Assembly: GCF_019599465.1 (NCBI RefSeq) | Contig: NZ_RKLR01000008.1 | Coordinates: 1 to 64,000, forward strand | DNA length: 64,000 bases | Direction: 5' to 3' | Source of the DNA: Haloarcula rubra | GTDB lineage: Archaea; Halobacteriota; Halobacteria; Halobacteriales; Haloarculaceae | Shown here: piece after piece, positions 42,875-50,655 of the stretch | Position numbering within the stretch: the first letter of the stretch is position 1 | How the letters are laid out: every line of letters begins with the position of its first letter | Position numbers and translations under genes: made by a program | The notes under the pieces: generated by a model | Database searches by the model: none | Told to the model about the DNA's origin: nothing | Seen by the model: only the letters and a program-made list of their open reading frames with translations

Positions 42875-44377
42875 TCAAACTGACTCGTCGAGACGCTGTT
42901 GTACACCATCTTGGACACGCTGCGCTTGTTCGTTCGAGAGATCTAATTCCGTTTCCACGGTGATACCAGGAACGTCAAAGAGATCTTCTAACGAGTCAGA
43001 GAGTGTCTGCTGGTCCTCAGGTAGCACTCGGTCAGTTGAATCGGTAGTTTGTTTGTCGTGCTCCTGCATCGCCAGTTGAATCATCATCGACGGTGTTCGG
43101 TAGAGCTCGCCGGCGACTTCGATGTACTCTTGATAGGAATTCGAGGCCATCGACCCATTGTACTCTTCAAGGAGCGCAATGAGCAACGACAACTGGATAT
43201 TGAACACGGTTGGGCGAGTTGTCGGACGGGCAATTGTCTTTGCTCGATTCGCCGCCCGTTCGGCGTACTTCTTCGCGATCCCCCAGTACGTGTAACACTC
43301 CTTCAGACTGAACGGGAGTTCTTCGAAGTCATACGCGATTGCCCGCGACCGCTGAATTGCCGTTTCGACTGTGACCATCCGGGTATCGATGTCGTCGTAG
43401 ATCGACCGCCACCACTCGTTGATAGGAGTCCGATTGTTTGCCCGTTCGTGAGCCGCATCAGTGGCCTTTCCGTAGTGACGGCGAGTGTATCGCTTTCCCG
43501 TGTCGGGAAGGACAGTTCCAGAAGCAGGGAAGAATAGAATAGGCCGTGCCCAGAGTGTCTGTGTCCCCCGGAAATCGTAGCCAGTTTGAAAGCCCCCATA
43601 CACCACTGTTTCCGGAGCTTCGTCTTCGGGGGTGGCAGCTGTGAGACCATCGCCATCCAGTTCTTCCAGATCTTCCTCACCGGCAGAGACGACACGGCGA
43701 AGGCTCGGACAGATGACGACCATCTTCAATAGCCCACCCCAATCCCGGTAAGAAGCCCATCCGAATACGTCATCTTCTCCACGTTGCTGGAGGGCACTGA
43801 TGATTGGGAGATACGCCTCTTGCGGATTGATGATGGTGTATGAGTCGCTGGCGATTTGCCACCGGAATTTGACATCGTAGCCGAGTGCGTGCAACGCTTT
43901 TCGTCGCTCGTCGACGATGTCCTGGTGGTCCTGTACTTCCACTACAGGTTCAGCAGCCGACCGTTGTGCTATCGTCTCCAGAGCTGAGCCAGTGCCTCGT
44001 TCCAGACCCTCGATATCCAGCCCCTCGACGGAGCGTATAGCGTCGATATCAACGTCTCCGGAAGTCCCGATAAACTCATTTGTCGCCCATAGTTCACCAG
44101 AAGACGCTGCTGGGAGTGCCTTTACGACATCTTTGAACGTCCGTGGAGTACTCGACCGACACCACATGTTACTCTCGAGTTCGTTTGGATAGTCCTGAGA
44201 ATCGTGTTCAGTGAGACCAGCGAATCGAAGGACAGATTCCTGTTTCAGAAGGTCGGCTATCGGTACAGTTGGCGAGTCGTTCTTCTGTGAAGTTGGTTCA
44301 GCCGATCCATCGGCGCTCTGTTCACTGGGTGTCGCTGCGCTCTGCTGGTCAGAACGCGTGGGTGAGTTTGCTGACAT
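42875..44377 (-). CDS. 500-residue protein, function unknown (possibly DUF932-like)
   Basis: After a Ser/Gln-rich N-terminus comes a globular part with KALHALGYDVKFRWQIASDS, YTIINPQEAYLPIISALQQR, WASYRDWGGLLKMVVICPSL and later FSLKECYTYWGIAKKYAERA. The segment with the RWQIASDSYTIINPQEAY strand pair recalls DUF932-type plasmid/phage proteins of unknown role; this is tentative. The last 200 residues are helical. ATG 44377 is chosen (MSANSPTRSDQQS) since upstream codons overlap the untranslated leader. It is the first gene left of the replication origin on the minus strand. Confidence 0.6.
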   Translation of the reverse strand: MSANSPTRSDQQSAATPSEQSADGSAEPTSQKNDSPTVPIADLLKQESVLRFAGLTEHDSQDYPNELESNMWCRSSTPRTFKDVVKALPAASSGELWATNEFIGTSGDVDIDAIRSVEGLDIEGLERGTGSALETIAQRSAAEPVVEVQDHQDIVDERRKALHALGYDVKFRWQIASDSYTIINPQEAYLPIISALQQRGEDDVFGWASYRDWGGLLKMVVICPSLRRVVSAGEEDLEELDGDGLTAATPEDEAPETVVYGGFQTGYDFRGTQTLWARPILFFPASGTVLPDTGKRYTRRHYGKATDAAHERANNRTPINEWWRSIYDDIDTRMVTVETAIQRSRAIAYDFEELPFSLKECYTYWGIAKKYAERAANRAKTIARPTTRPTVFNIQLSLLIALLEEYNGSMASNSYQEYIEVAGELYRTPSMMIQLAMQEHDKQTTDSTDRVLPEDQQTLSDSLEDLFDVPGITVETELDLSNEQAQRVQDGVQQRLDESV

Positions 44378-44538
44378 TGTACTGTGGAATTGTATAAAAG
44401 AGAAAGGGAGAGCCGCAAATGGAGCAGACAGCGGAGTGGGAGTGTGACAAGCCTGACCGAGACTTCCCCGGTGTTGACTTAGAGAGAGCGCCACTGGACT
44501 CAGGAGAGATTCCAGTCAGGCATCAACCCCACACCGCC

Positions 44539-44559
44539 TCGGGGGAAACAAAACTACAG
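44539..44559 (-). promoter_or_regulatory. Shared upstream element, copy 7
   Basis: Coding strand TGTAGTTTTGTTTCCCCCGA, about 170 bases before ATG 44377. Confidence 0.45.
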
Positions 44560-44617
44560 GTAATGGGAGCGTCCATCGGGCCAATTGAAATATCAGTATT
44601 TGGAAGGTCAGCAGACG

Positions 44618-44885
44618 ACACACACACCTGATTTTGAGTAAGGAATGTAGAGTCAGTGGGGTAGGGGGTCGGATACTGGTGTCTAGGGTGGTTTTCTTAC
44701 TCCAAACTAGGTGTGTCTCTCTAGTCTAGCTATTCTAGTAAGTAGTAGTGTAGTAGTTGTAGAAGTTATGAACCAACAAGCACAGCTCTAACTGCGGTTC
44801 TTTCCGACCTCACCCCTCTTCTATTTCTTACTCCAAATTTGGTGTGTGTCTCTGTAGTCCCTTACTCAAAACCAGGTGTGTCTCG
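44618..44885. other. Probable replication origin with four origin-box-like repeats
   Basis: Four copies of CTTACTC(C/A)AAAnnnGGTGTGT lie beside the Orc1/Cdc6 gene: 44620-44642 in reverse, and 44696-44720, 44827-44853 and 44861-44885 forward. Between the inverted first pair is G-rich text, and between copies 2 and 3 an A+T-rich stretch (TCTAGTAAGTAGTAGTGTAG) that could unwind. Inverted origin-recognition boxes around an A+T-rich element directly before an orc gene is the standard archaeal origin layout. The box sequence differs from the usual haloarchaeal one. Confidence 0.75.
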
Positions 44886-45004
44886 ACTGAGTTTTGCGTA
44901 AGACGGAAATCTATATATCAGGATTCTCACGGCCTATATTCACACTATTACTCCTAACCCGGTCCCCCAATCTTTATTGCGGTTACAACTGTTTGACTCT
45001 GACA

Positions 45005-46213
45005 ATGGATAGCGAAGATGGGTCAGACACTATCCACAGTGTCTTTGAGAATGTCGACGAGGGTGGTGGGGGAATCTTTGAACAACGAGAGATACTCCAA
45101 ATCGACTATGTCCCCAGTGAGAAGCGCATCGTCGGTCGCGATGAGCAAATTGAGAAGGTGGCAGAAGAGATTGGGCCAATAGTCGTTGGTCAGCCGCCGA
45201 ATTCGATCATCATCTACGGGAAAACGGGCTGTGGAAAATCCCTCGTCGCAAAGCACGTCTCAAAAATCGCTAAAGAAGAAGCTGAGAATCGTGGTGTGAG
45301 GCTTGCGACGGGATACGTCAATTGCCAGCAGGCAAAGGGCAACTCCGACGCACTGAGCAAGTACGGTCGGGCAATCAACCCACCAGAGAGCAGTATGACG
45401 TTCCCGGCTAGGGGAATTTCCGAGAATGAGTATTTCGAGCGAGTCTGGTCAGTCCTGAATGATTTTTACGACGCTGCGATCATCATCCTCGATGAAGTTG
45501 ACAAACTCAATAACGACGACCTATTGATGGCGCTTTCCCGGGCAGGAGAGGACGGGAGTGTGGATGTTCCGATTGGCGTGATTGCAGTGTCGAACAAAAT
45601 TAACTACCGGGAGAAGATGAGCGAGCGAACAAAGAGCTCGTTCGGGCACAACGAATTCATCTTTGAGCCCTACGACGCCAGTCAAATCCGGGAGATTCTC
45701 CAGAATCGGACTGATGCCTTTGCCGATGGAGTTCTCGACGACGGGGTGATTCCTCGTGCGGCCGCTCTGAGCGCGAAAGAACACGGAGATGCTCGAAAGG
45801 CCATGCGACTCCTTCGGTATGCCGGTGACCAGGCAAATAAGGAAAACGCCGACCGGGTGAAGGAATCTCACCTCTCCGATGCACGGGCTTCGGCAGAAGT
45901 TGACCGTCTACTCGAACTCATATCGGGATTGCCTCCTCACAGCAAGCATGTCTTGATCGCGCTGGCAAATCTCACGAAAAACCAGCCTGAGCGGGAGTGG
46001 TTCCGGACGATGAAGATACGCGAGATGTATCTCGACGTCTGTGAGCAGAGTGGTGCCGATCCGCTATCAGCCGAACGAACACGGCAATTGCTCAACGAAC
46101 TCTGTTTCCTGGAGATCGCGGGCAGCCGACGGGGGACTGGTGAAGGAAAAGGACACTACAGCCAGTACACCCTTCTGTGGGATGCGGATATCGTTCTCTC
46201 TCTGGATGCCTGA
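45005..46213 (+). CDS. orc1/cdc6: Orc1/Cdc6 origin-recognition ATPase
   Basis: A 402-residue AAA+ initiator. Walker A G72-K-T-G-C-G-K-S79, Walker B IIILD163-EVD, sensor 1 VIAVSNKINYREKM, initiator-specific segment around ERTKSSFGHNEFIFEPYDAS, sensor 2 GDARKAMRLLRYAG, and a C-terminal winged helix (about 310-400). ATG 45005 follows TATA-like sequence and gives a protein of the usual 380-420 residues; the upstream 37 codons are hydrophobic and atypical. Its place next to the repeat boxes means it probably starts replication of this replicon. It is convergent with the HD-domain gene. Confidence 0.9.
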   Translation: MDSEDGSDTIHSVFENVDEGGGGIFEQREILQIDYVPSEKRIVGRDEQIEKVAEEIGPIVVGQPPNSIIIYGKTGCGKSLVAKHVSKIAKEEAENRGVRLATGYVNCQQAKGNSDALSKYGRAINPPESSMTFPARGISENEYFERVWSVLNDFYDAAIIILDEVDKLNNDDLLMALSRAGEDGSVDVPIGVIAVSNKINYREKMSERTKSSFGHNEFIFEPYDASQIREILQNRTDAFADGVLDDGVIPRAAALSAKEHGDARKAMRLLRYAGDQANKENADRVKESHLSDARASAEVDRLLELISGLPPHSKHVLIALANLTKNQPEREWFRTMKIREMYLDVCEQSGADPLSAERTRQLLNELCFLEIAGSRRGTGEGKGHYSQYTLLWDADIVLSLDA

Positions 46214-46373
46214 TTTCTCCTCCTTCAGTCCGCTTTTCTCTTCTCTGATCTCCACACTTTGAAATACAGTATCGGCGGTGAGCTGTGCTTGATGACTGGG
46301 TGTATTACGACACAGAGGCTTTATTGAAACCCTCAGTAGGTGATAGATTCTGGCTCTGCGCGGTCAATACAGG

Positions 46374-47039
46374 TCAATCACGTATTGTTGTACGTAATTC
46401 GGTGTTGAATTGCGAGATGAACGATTCAAAAAACTCCCAGCGGGCACTGGCGAGGTGACGTCCGGGCTCGGTATACAACGAGTCCAGCCGTCGCTCCGCT
46501 CTCGCCCGCATACTGGCGATGTCCAGACCAGCCGCTGGATTTCTCTCGTCAATCTCCGGGTTGTCGATAACTCCGATATTTTCACCCGATTGGGCTGATC
46601 GTTCACCGAGGATGCAGGCCATCCGAAGAATGCCAACTGCGCCTATTGCATCAAGCTTGTCCGCATCATAGAGAAGCTTGGCCTCGGGCGTATCGGGTTC
46701 CGGTGAACTTGACCGGATGCCGTGGGCCTCGATACAGTGCTGTATCGCGTCAAGTTTCTCATTGGAAACACTTTCGTTGGCCAAGAGGTCTCTTGCTTCG
46801 TCTGCTGCCCACTGTACGTGATCCGAGATTTCCCCTGCAGTTTCGTATGGGCGACCGATATCGTGTAACCACGCTGCGGCAGACAGTATCCCCCTATCAA
46901 TCCGCTCGTCGATATCGTCCGCCAGATACTGCGCCAAGCCATAGACGCGGTTTGCATGAAATTCGTCGTGAGACGGGAGGGCTTCGTTATAATACGTCGC
47001 GGACTTTCTTCGGGCGATTAATCCCAAATCAGTCGTCAT
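46374..47039 (-). CDS. HD-domain phosphohydrolase
   Basis: A 221-residue protein. Metal ligands of the HD superfamily are visible: HDEFHANRVYGLAQYLADDI, AAAWLHDIGRPYE (the HD pair), AIQHCIEAHGIRS and YDADKLDAIGAVGILRM. It should hydrolyse a phosphate ester, perhaps a nucleotide or nucleotide signal. Length is typical for the small HDc/YedJ type. Between its start and the zinc-finger gene upstream lies the 42-base dyad at 47227, which may be part of its control region. Confidence 0.85.
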   Translation of the reverse strand: MTTDLGLIARRKSATYYNEALPSHDEFHANRVYGLAQYLADDIDERIDRGILSAAAWLHDIGRPYETAGEISDHVQWAADEARDLLANESVSNEKLDAIQHCIEAHGIRSSSPEPDTPEAKLLYDADKLDAIGAVGILRMACILGERSAQSGENIGVIDNPEIDERNPAAGLDIASMRARAERRLDSLYTEPGRHLASARWEFFESFISQFNTELRTTIRD

Positions 47040-47226
47040 TACTATGCACTTTTTGAGAACGGTTTATATCAGTTCTGGATGTTGTTAATTCAGAAGATAT
47101 CAGAAGGATACGCCTGCAGATTGGGCAAATCTACTGACCGACTGTTTCACACGAGAACCTATCTGAAGAATAGGATCTCAACAAAGCCGACATGAATTAC
47201 CTCCAGATCTCGAAAACAGAAACAGT

Positions 47227-47268
47227 TTAACCAACAATAATATAGACTGGCGACCTTGTGTTGGTTAA
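47227..47268. promoter_or_regulatory. 42-base dyad: TTAACCAACA-22-TGTTGGTTAA, copy 1
   Basis: Exact 10-bp inverted arms TTAACCAACA and TGTTGGTTAA separated by 22 bases. A second site with the same arms and the same spacing lies at 54950-54991. The two share no clear similarity in the centre beyond the bases next to the arms. It lies in the 281-base gap between the HD gene and the PCNA operon; nothing else is seen there. Confidence 0.65.
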
Positions 47269-47320
47269 TCTGCGAGAGAGCTGTACTCACCGGTCTCCGC
47301 GTGAACCACTGAATATGCGG

Positions 47321-47527
47321 CTACCCATCGCATCCGTTGCAACAGTCATGGGAAAGCAACCGTTCTGGTAGACCACAGCAACCACAGATCGGACACTCAG
47401 TCAACGATGTCGGCGGCAGAGAATCGCATTCTCGAATTGCCGCCTGGAGATGCGCGATTACATCTGGAGATTCCGCCCGCGTCAATGCCTGTACGAGATG
47501 CATCCGGAGCCGCTCTTTGGCCGTCAT
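47321..47527 (-). CDS. 68-residue zinc-finger protein in the PCNA operon
   Basis: The protein has a helical first half (MTAKERLRMHLVQALTRAES, DVIAHLQAAIRECDSLPP) and a cysteine-rich end, ECPICGCCGLPERLLSHDCC-NGCDG, with CxxC and further Cys and His ligands. Its ATG overlaps the PCNA stop (47525-47529), so it is translated with the clamp. It may bind the clamp or DNA. No family is recognised. Confidence 0.65.
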   Translation of the reverse strand: MTAKERLRMHLVQALTRAESPDVIAHLQAAIRECDSLPPTSLTECPICGCCGLPERLLSHDCCNGCDG

Positions 47528-48543
47528 CAGGTCTCGATACGTGGTGCCACCATCGCTGCGACACTACACTCGCCGTCGGCAATTTCGTAGTCTACCAGCA
47601 TCGGGAATTGGTCTCCGAATGTGAGAGTGACATCGTCAGACTTGGGGAGCTTTTTGGAGATGTTCTTGATATAGTCAAGACTGAATAGTGCTCGTCCGTC
47701 AACGGCGTCTAGACTCTCGTATTCGTCAGCAGTGAGTCTGAGCGAGACGTCATCGGTATCGCCTTCAGCCTCAATGAACACTGTCTCGTCAGCTTCTACG
47801 CAGCGGAATCCGATGTGATCGGATACCATGTCAGCAGCCTTCACCGCTCGCGATATCTGGCTCCCCCCGACGGTAAGGCTGATTGGGAGTTCCATCTCCG
47901 GAATCTCGGGCTCCTGTCGTATACTATCGGGGTCGATACACGCCATCGTGAACTCGACACCGTCGATGACGATGAGAAGCTTGTACGTGGAAGTGTCGAA
48001 CGAAACCTGGACGAGATCATCTTTCTTTGCGAGTTTGAGAACGGACTCGAATCGCTCTAGATTGACTCCCAGCAGGCCGTCACCGGACTCGTAGGATTCG
48101 AATGCAGCAGCCGACAGCTCTAGATCGTACATCGCGACGTTCGCTGGGTCAACCGCTCTGCTAGTAATGCCGTCCGATCCAACAGTCAGTTTCGCCTCGT
48201 CGACGATGACTCGCAGCGTTGAGATGAAATTCTTGAGTTCGCCACCCAAGATCGCAGCCTGAAAGCGCTCTGGAGGGCCCGTGAGTACGCTTTCCTCCTC
48301 AGTCTCGTCTTCGGCATCAGCTTCGTCGGAAGCCTCTGCTATCGACTCCTCACTGGTGTCTTGCTCGTCGGTCAGGTCGGCTGCTGGCTCACTGTCGATA
48401 TTAGCCTCACCATCGACCTCTTCGTTTGTTGTTGCGTCAGTAGCGTCTTCCTCAACCGTACCTTCCGGGTCGGCTTCGATTTCCAGATTGTCGATATCGT
48501 CTTCAGGCTGTGCGTCTGCTGTGGATTCAGTGTTCGTGCTCAT
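47527..48543 (-). CDS. pcn: PCNA sliding clamp with a 90-residue acidic extension
   Basis: A 338-residue protein. From about residue 92 (PERFQAAILGGELKNFISTL) it is an ordinary archaeal PCNA of about 247 residues. It has TVGSDGITSRAVDPANVAMY, LLGVNLERFESVLKLAKKDD, the interdomain loop EPEIPEMELP and an FSLDYIKNISKKLPKSDDVT-like second domain ending AAMVAPRIE. The first 90 residues are almost wholly Asp, Glu, Ala, Ser and Thr and probably unfolded; the family normally lacks any such part. The shared element lies about 113 bases upstream. This is a second clamp beside the host's, presumably serving replication of this replicon. Confidence 0.9.
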   Translation of the reverse strand: MSTNTESTADAQPEDDIDNLEIEADPEGTVEEDATDATTNEEVDGEANIDSEPAADLTDEQDTSEESIAEASDEADAEDETEEESVLTGPPERFQAAILGGELKNFISTLRVIVDEAKLTVGSDGITSRAVDPANVAMYDLELSAAAFESYESGDGLLGVNLERFESVLKLAKKDDLVQVSFDTSTYKLLIVIDGVEFTMACIDPDSIRQEPEIPEMELPISLTVGGSQISRAVKAADMVSDHIGFRCVEADETVFIEAEGDTDDVSLRLTADEYESLDAVDGRALFSLDYIKNISKKLPKSDDVTLTFGDQFPMLVDYEIADGECSVAAMVAPRIET

Positions 48544-48645
48544 AATCGATTAGTTGCTCTGCGATAGATTCGCAGTGGCGGGAAAGTCCAAGGAATGCAG
48601 TGGCTCTTTTATAGCACACTTGCAGGCTTATCTCCCCTCACCGCA

Positions 48646-48665
48646 TCGGGGGTGACAAATCAGCA
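48646..48665 (-). promoter_or_regulatory. Shared upstream element, copy 8
   Basis: Coding strand GCTGATTTGTCACCCCCGAT, about 113 bases before the PCNA ATG. Confidence 0.5.
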
Positions 48666-48695
48666 TTGGAGATGTTCATTTCCAATCGTCCTACG

Positions 48696-49742
48696 CTACT
48701 GCTTGACTGGATTACTGTCGGTGTGTAACGTAGGGATCGTGTCGGCGTTCTCGCACAATTTGCCTTCCTCTTCGAGCTCCTGAAGCTTCCGCCAGATTGT
48801 TCGGATAGTGAGTGTGGAGGTGAAGCCAGCTTCAGCAATGGCCTTTTGAGATGCACGTTTTTCCCCGGTCTCAGCCTGTTGAGCGTGATATAATGCGGCG
48901 GCTGCAACGCCAGACGGCGGTCGTCCATTCGAAAGTCTGCCGACCGCAGGACAAAGAAGCAGCTCTCGGGCACGTTGTTCAATGTAATTGCCCGCCCCGA
49001 TTGCTGACGCAATACGTGGGAGGAAATCTTGCGGAAGGGGTGGTGGGATTGCCAACTCTAATTCCCGATTCATCTGCGTATAGGCGTTATTGATCGCATC
49101 ACTGTCGACACGGGCGACGTCGGCGACCTCACTTCTATGCCGGGGTAGCTGTTCCAACCGGCAGGCAGCGAAGACACTACCACTGGCAATCGCCTCGATA
49201 GAGCGACCCTTGAGCAAGTTCGCATCCCACGCATTCCGATAGATATCCACTGCTTCGTCGAATACCGAGTCAGAGAGGTCCAGAACGCTAATCAACCGAG
49301 CAATCTCGCTAAGCCCATCCCGCAGCGATTTATCCCGCTTTGAGGGGACTTTCGACTGAGCATCCCAGCGACGGAGGCGCGAAAACAGCCGTTGAGTATT
49401 CGAATCGAGCGGGTTTCCGGCGCCGTCCTGGTAGTAGCCGATATCGGTCGAGAGGCCTCGGTCGTGAAGCCGATGGGTGGTTGGAGAGCCAGTCCGTTCG
49501 GGCTCACGTCCACTCTCTGTGTAGTTCCACCTCCGGCGACGATCGAGGTCGTCACGGTGGACAACGAGGCCACATCCCTCACAGTACGTTTCGTTTTGTT
49601 GAACGACCAAGTCGTCGCTCTCACACTCAGGACAGCAGCGCTCCGATGCTAGCCGGGACGTTGGCGTTTCTTCCGTAGAGAGGTTTGAGCGTCCTTGTTT
49701 CTGATGTCGACGACCAGTTGCGGGTGAAGATTCTGTGGACAT
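48696..49742 (-). CDS. tfb: Transcription factor B (TFB)
   Basis: A 348-residue general transcription factor. Zinc ribbon with C37-P-E-C40 and C54-E-G-C57 (after a 30-residue Ser/Thr-rich start), B-finger/linker RRWNYTESGREPERTGSPTT, and two cyclin repeats (about 130-225 and 235-325: SIEAIASGSVFAACRLEQLP, GRPPSGVAAAALYHAQQAET), with a helix-turn-helix in the second that normally reads the BRE. All parts are present. Replicon-borne TFB copies in haloarchaea can give promoter selectivity; here the gene carries the shared element in its own upstream region. Confidence 0.9.
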   Translation of the reverse strand: MSTESSPATGRRHQKQGRSNLSTEETPTSRLASERCCPECESDDLVVQQNETYCEGCGLVVHRDDLDRRRRWNYTESGREPERTGSPTTHRLHDRGLSTDIGYYQDGAGNPLDSNTQRLFSRLRRWDAQSKVPSKRDKSLRDGLSEIARLISVLDLSDSVFDEAVDIYRNAWDANLLKGRSIEAIASGSVFAACRLEQLPRHRSEVADVARVDSDAINNAYTQMNRELELAIPPPLPQDFLPRIASAIGAGNYIEQRARELLLCPAVGRLSNGRPPSGVAAAALYHAQQAETGEKRASQKAIAEAGFTSTLTIRTIWRKLQELEEEGKLCENADTIPTLHTDSNPVKQ

Positions 49743-49778
49743 TGATTATGGGACAACAGTTCGTCGGCCCCTATCCAA

Positions 49779-49799
49779 CGGGGGGCGCACAAATCAGCG
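49779..49799 (-). promoter_or_regulatory. Shared upstream element, copy 9
   Basis: Coding strand CGCTGATTTGTGCGCCCCCC, about 47 bases before the TFB ATG. Confidence 0.5.
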
Positions 49800-49927
49800 T
49801 GAAGAGTTGTTTCGCTACGAATCCGTACAGTTCCTTATCCGGGATCGGTGCCTTCTGATTAGTCCCAATAGAACATAGCATCTGGAACGAGAGTTCATTC
49901 AATACTCTCTATCGAGCACCGACTGGT

Positions 49928-50446
49928 CTAAGAAACTGACCGCGTCAGATACTCAGGGAGGTCGGGATCGTACTCATCGTGGAACGCACCGACTACAGAC
50001 TGCTGCCACTCAATATATCCAGGTTCGCTGGGAGTTATCGTTCCCAACCCTCGGAGCCGTGCGTAGTCAGAGAGATCGATGCATTCGACCGAAGAGACAG
50101 CTCCGCCTGCCCCCGGAGAAACACCAGAAGCACTTTCGAGCGGTGTCTCACGCCAGGCATCGAAGCAACCATCGGTAGATGCGCTGACGACGCACCCATC
50201 AGTCGCTCCTGCAAAAAGTTCCGTCGTCACTCGGGCCAAATTGCGATAGTGTCCAAATGGGATGAGGAGAGAATTGCTGTGGTGATTGACAGCGGGCTGG
50301 CCGCGGGTATAACTTGAATCGCCGTAGACGAGCCACTGTTCGCTGTCATTCATCCAGTCTCCTTCTTTGAGATAGTCAAGGACAGCTTCGAGATGTTCGT
50401 TCGAACGGTACGTGATGTAGCCGGCAATAGAAGCGTAAAAGCTCAT
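49928..50446 (-). CDS. 172-residue protein, function unknown
   Basis: The protein begins MSFYASIAGYITYRSNEHLE and has an alpha/beta layout (HLEAVLDYLKEGDWMNDSEQ, NLARVTTELFAGATDGCVVS, DLSDYARLRGLGTITPSEPG). The first 60 residues, with GYITY and a helix rich in Leu, recall small plasmid-borne proteins of haloarchaea, but I cannot name a family. The shared element lies about 110 bases upstream. Confidence 0.6.
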   Translation of the reverse strand: MSFYASIAGYITYRSNEHLEAVLDYLKEGDWMNDSEQWLVYGDSSYTRGQPAVNHHSNSLLIPFGHYRNLARVTTELFAGATDGCVVSASTDGCFDAWRETPLESASGVSPGAGGAVSSVECIDLSDYARLRGLGTITPSEPGYIEWQQSVVGAFHDEYDPDLPEYLTRSVS

Positions 50447-50550
50447 GATAGTGCTTGGAAGTGCTGATGAGTGAGTTCACGATACGTGGTGCTGAAAGCG
50501 GGAAGAACAATCCCCGAGTGAGAGACTCACCGGCTCTTCTCTTCCTTCAC

Positions 50551-50570
50551 CGGGAGAAAATAAACGGGCA
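50551..50570 (-). promoter_or_regulatory. Shared upstream element, copy 10
   Basis: Coding strand TGCCCGTTTATTTTCTCCCG, about 110 bases before ATG 50446. Like copy 2 it carries TTTATTTT. Confidence 0.45.
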
Positions 50571-50655
50571 GTATTGAACGGTTTGAGTAGGATCTCGTTA
50601 ACTTAGAGTGCAAATAGTATTTATATGATTCTGGAACTTTGTTTACGATTCTGAA

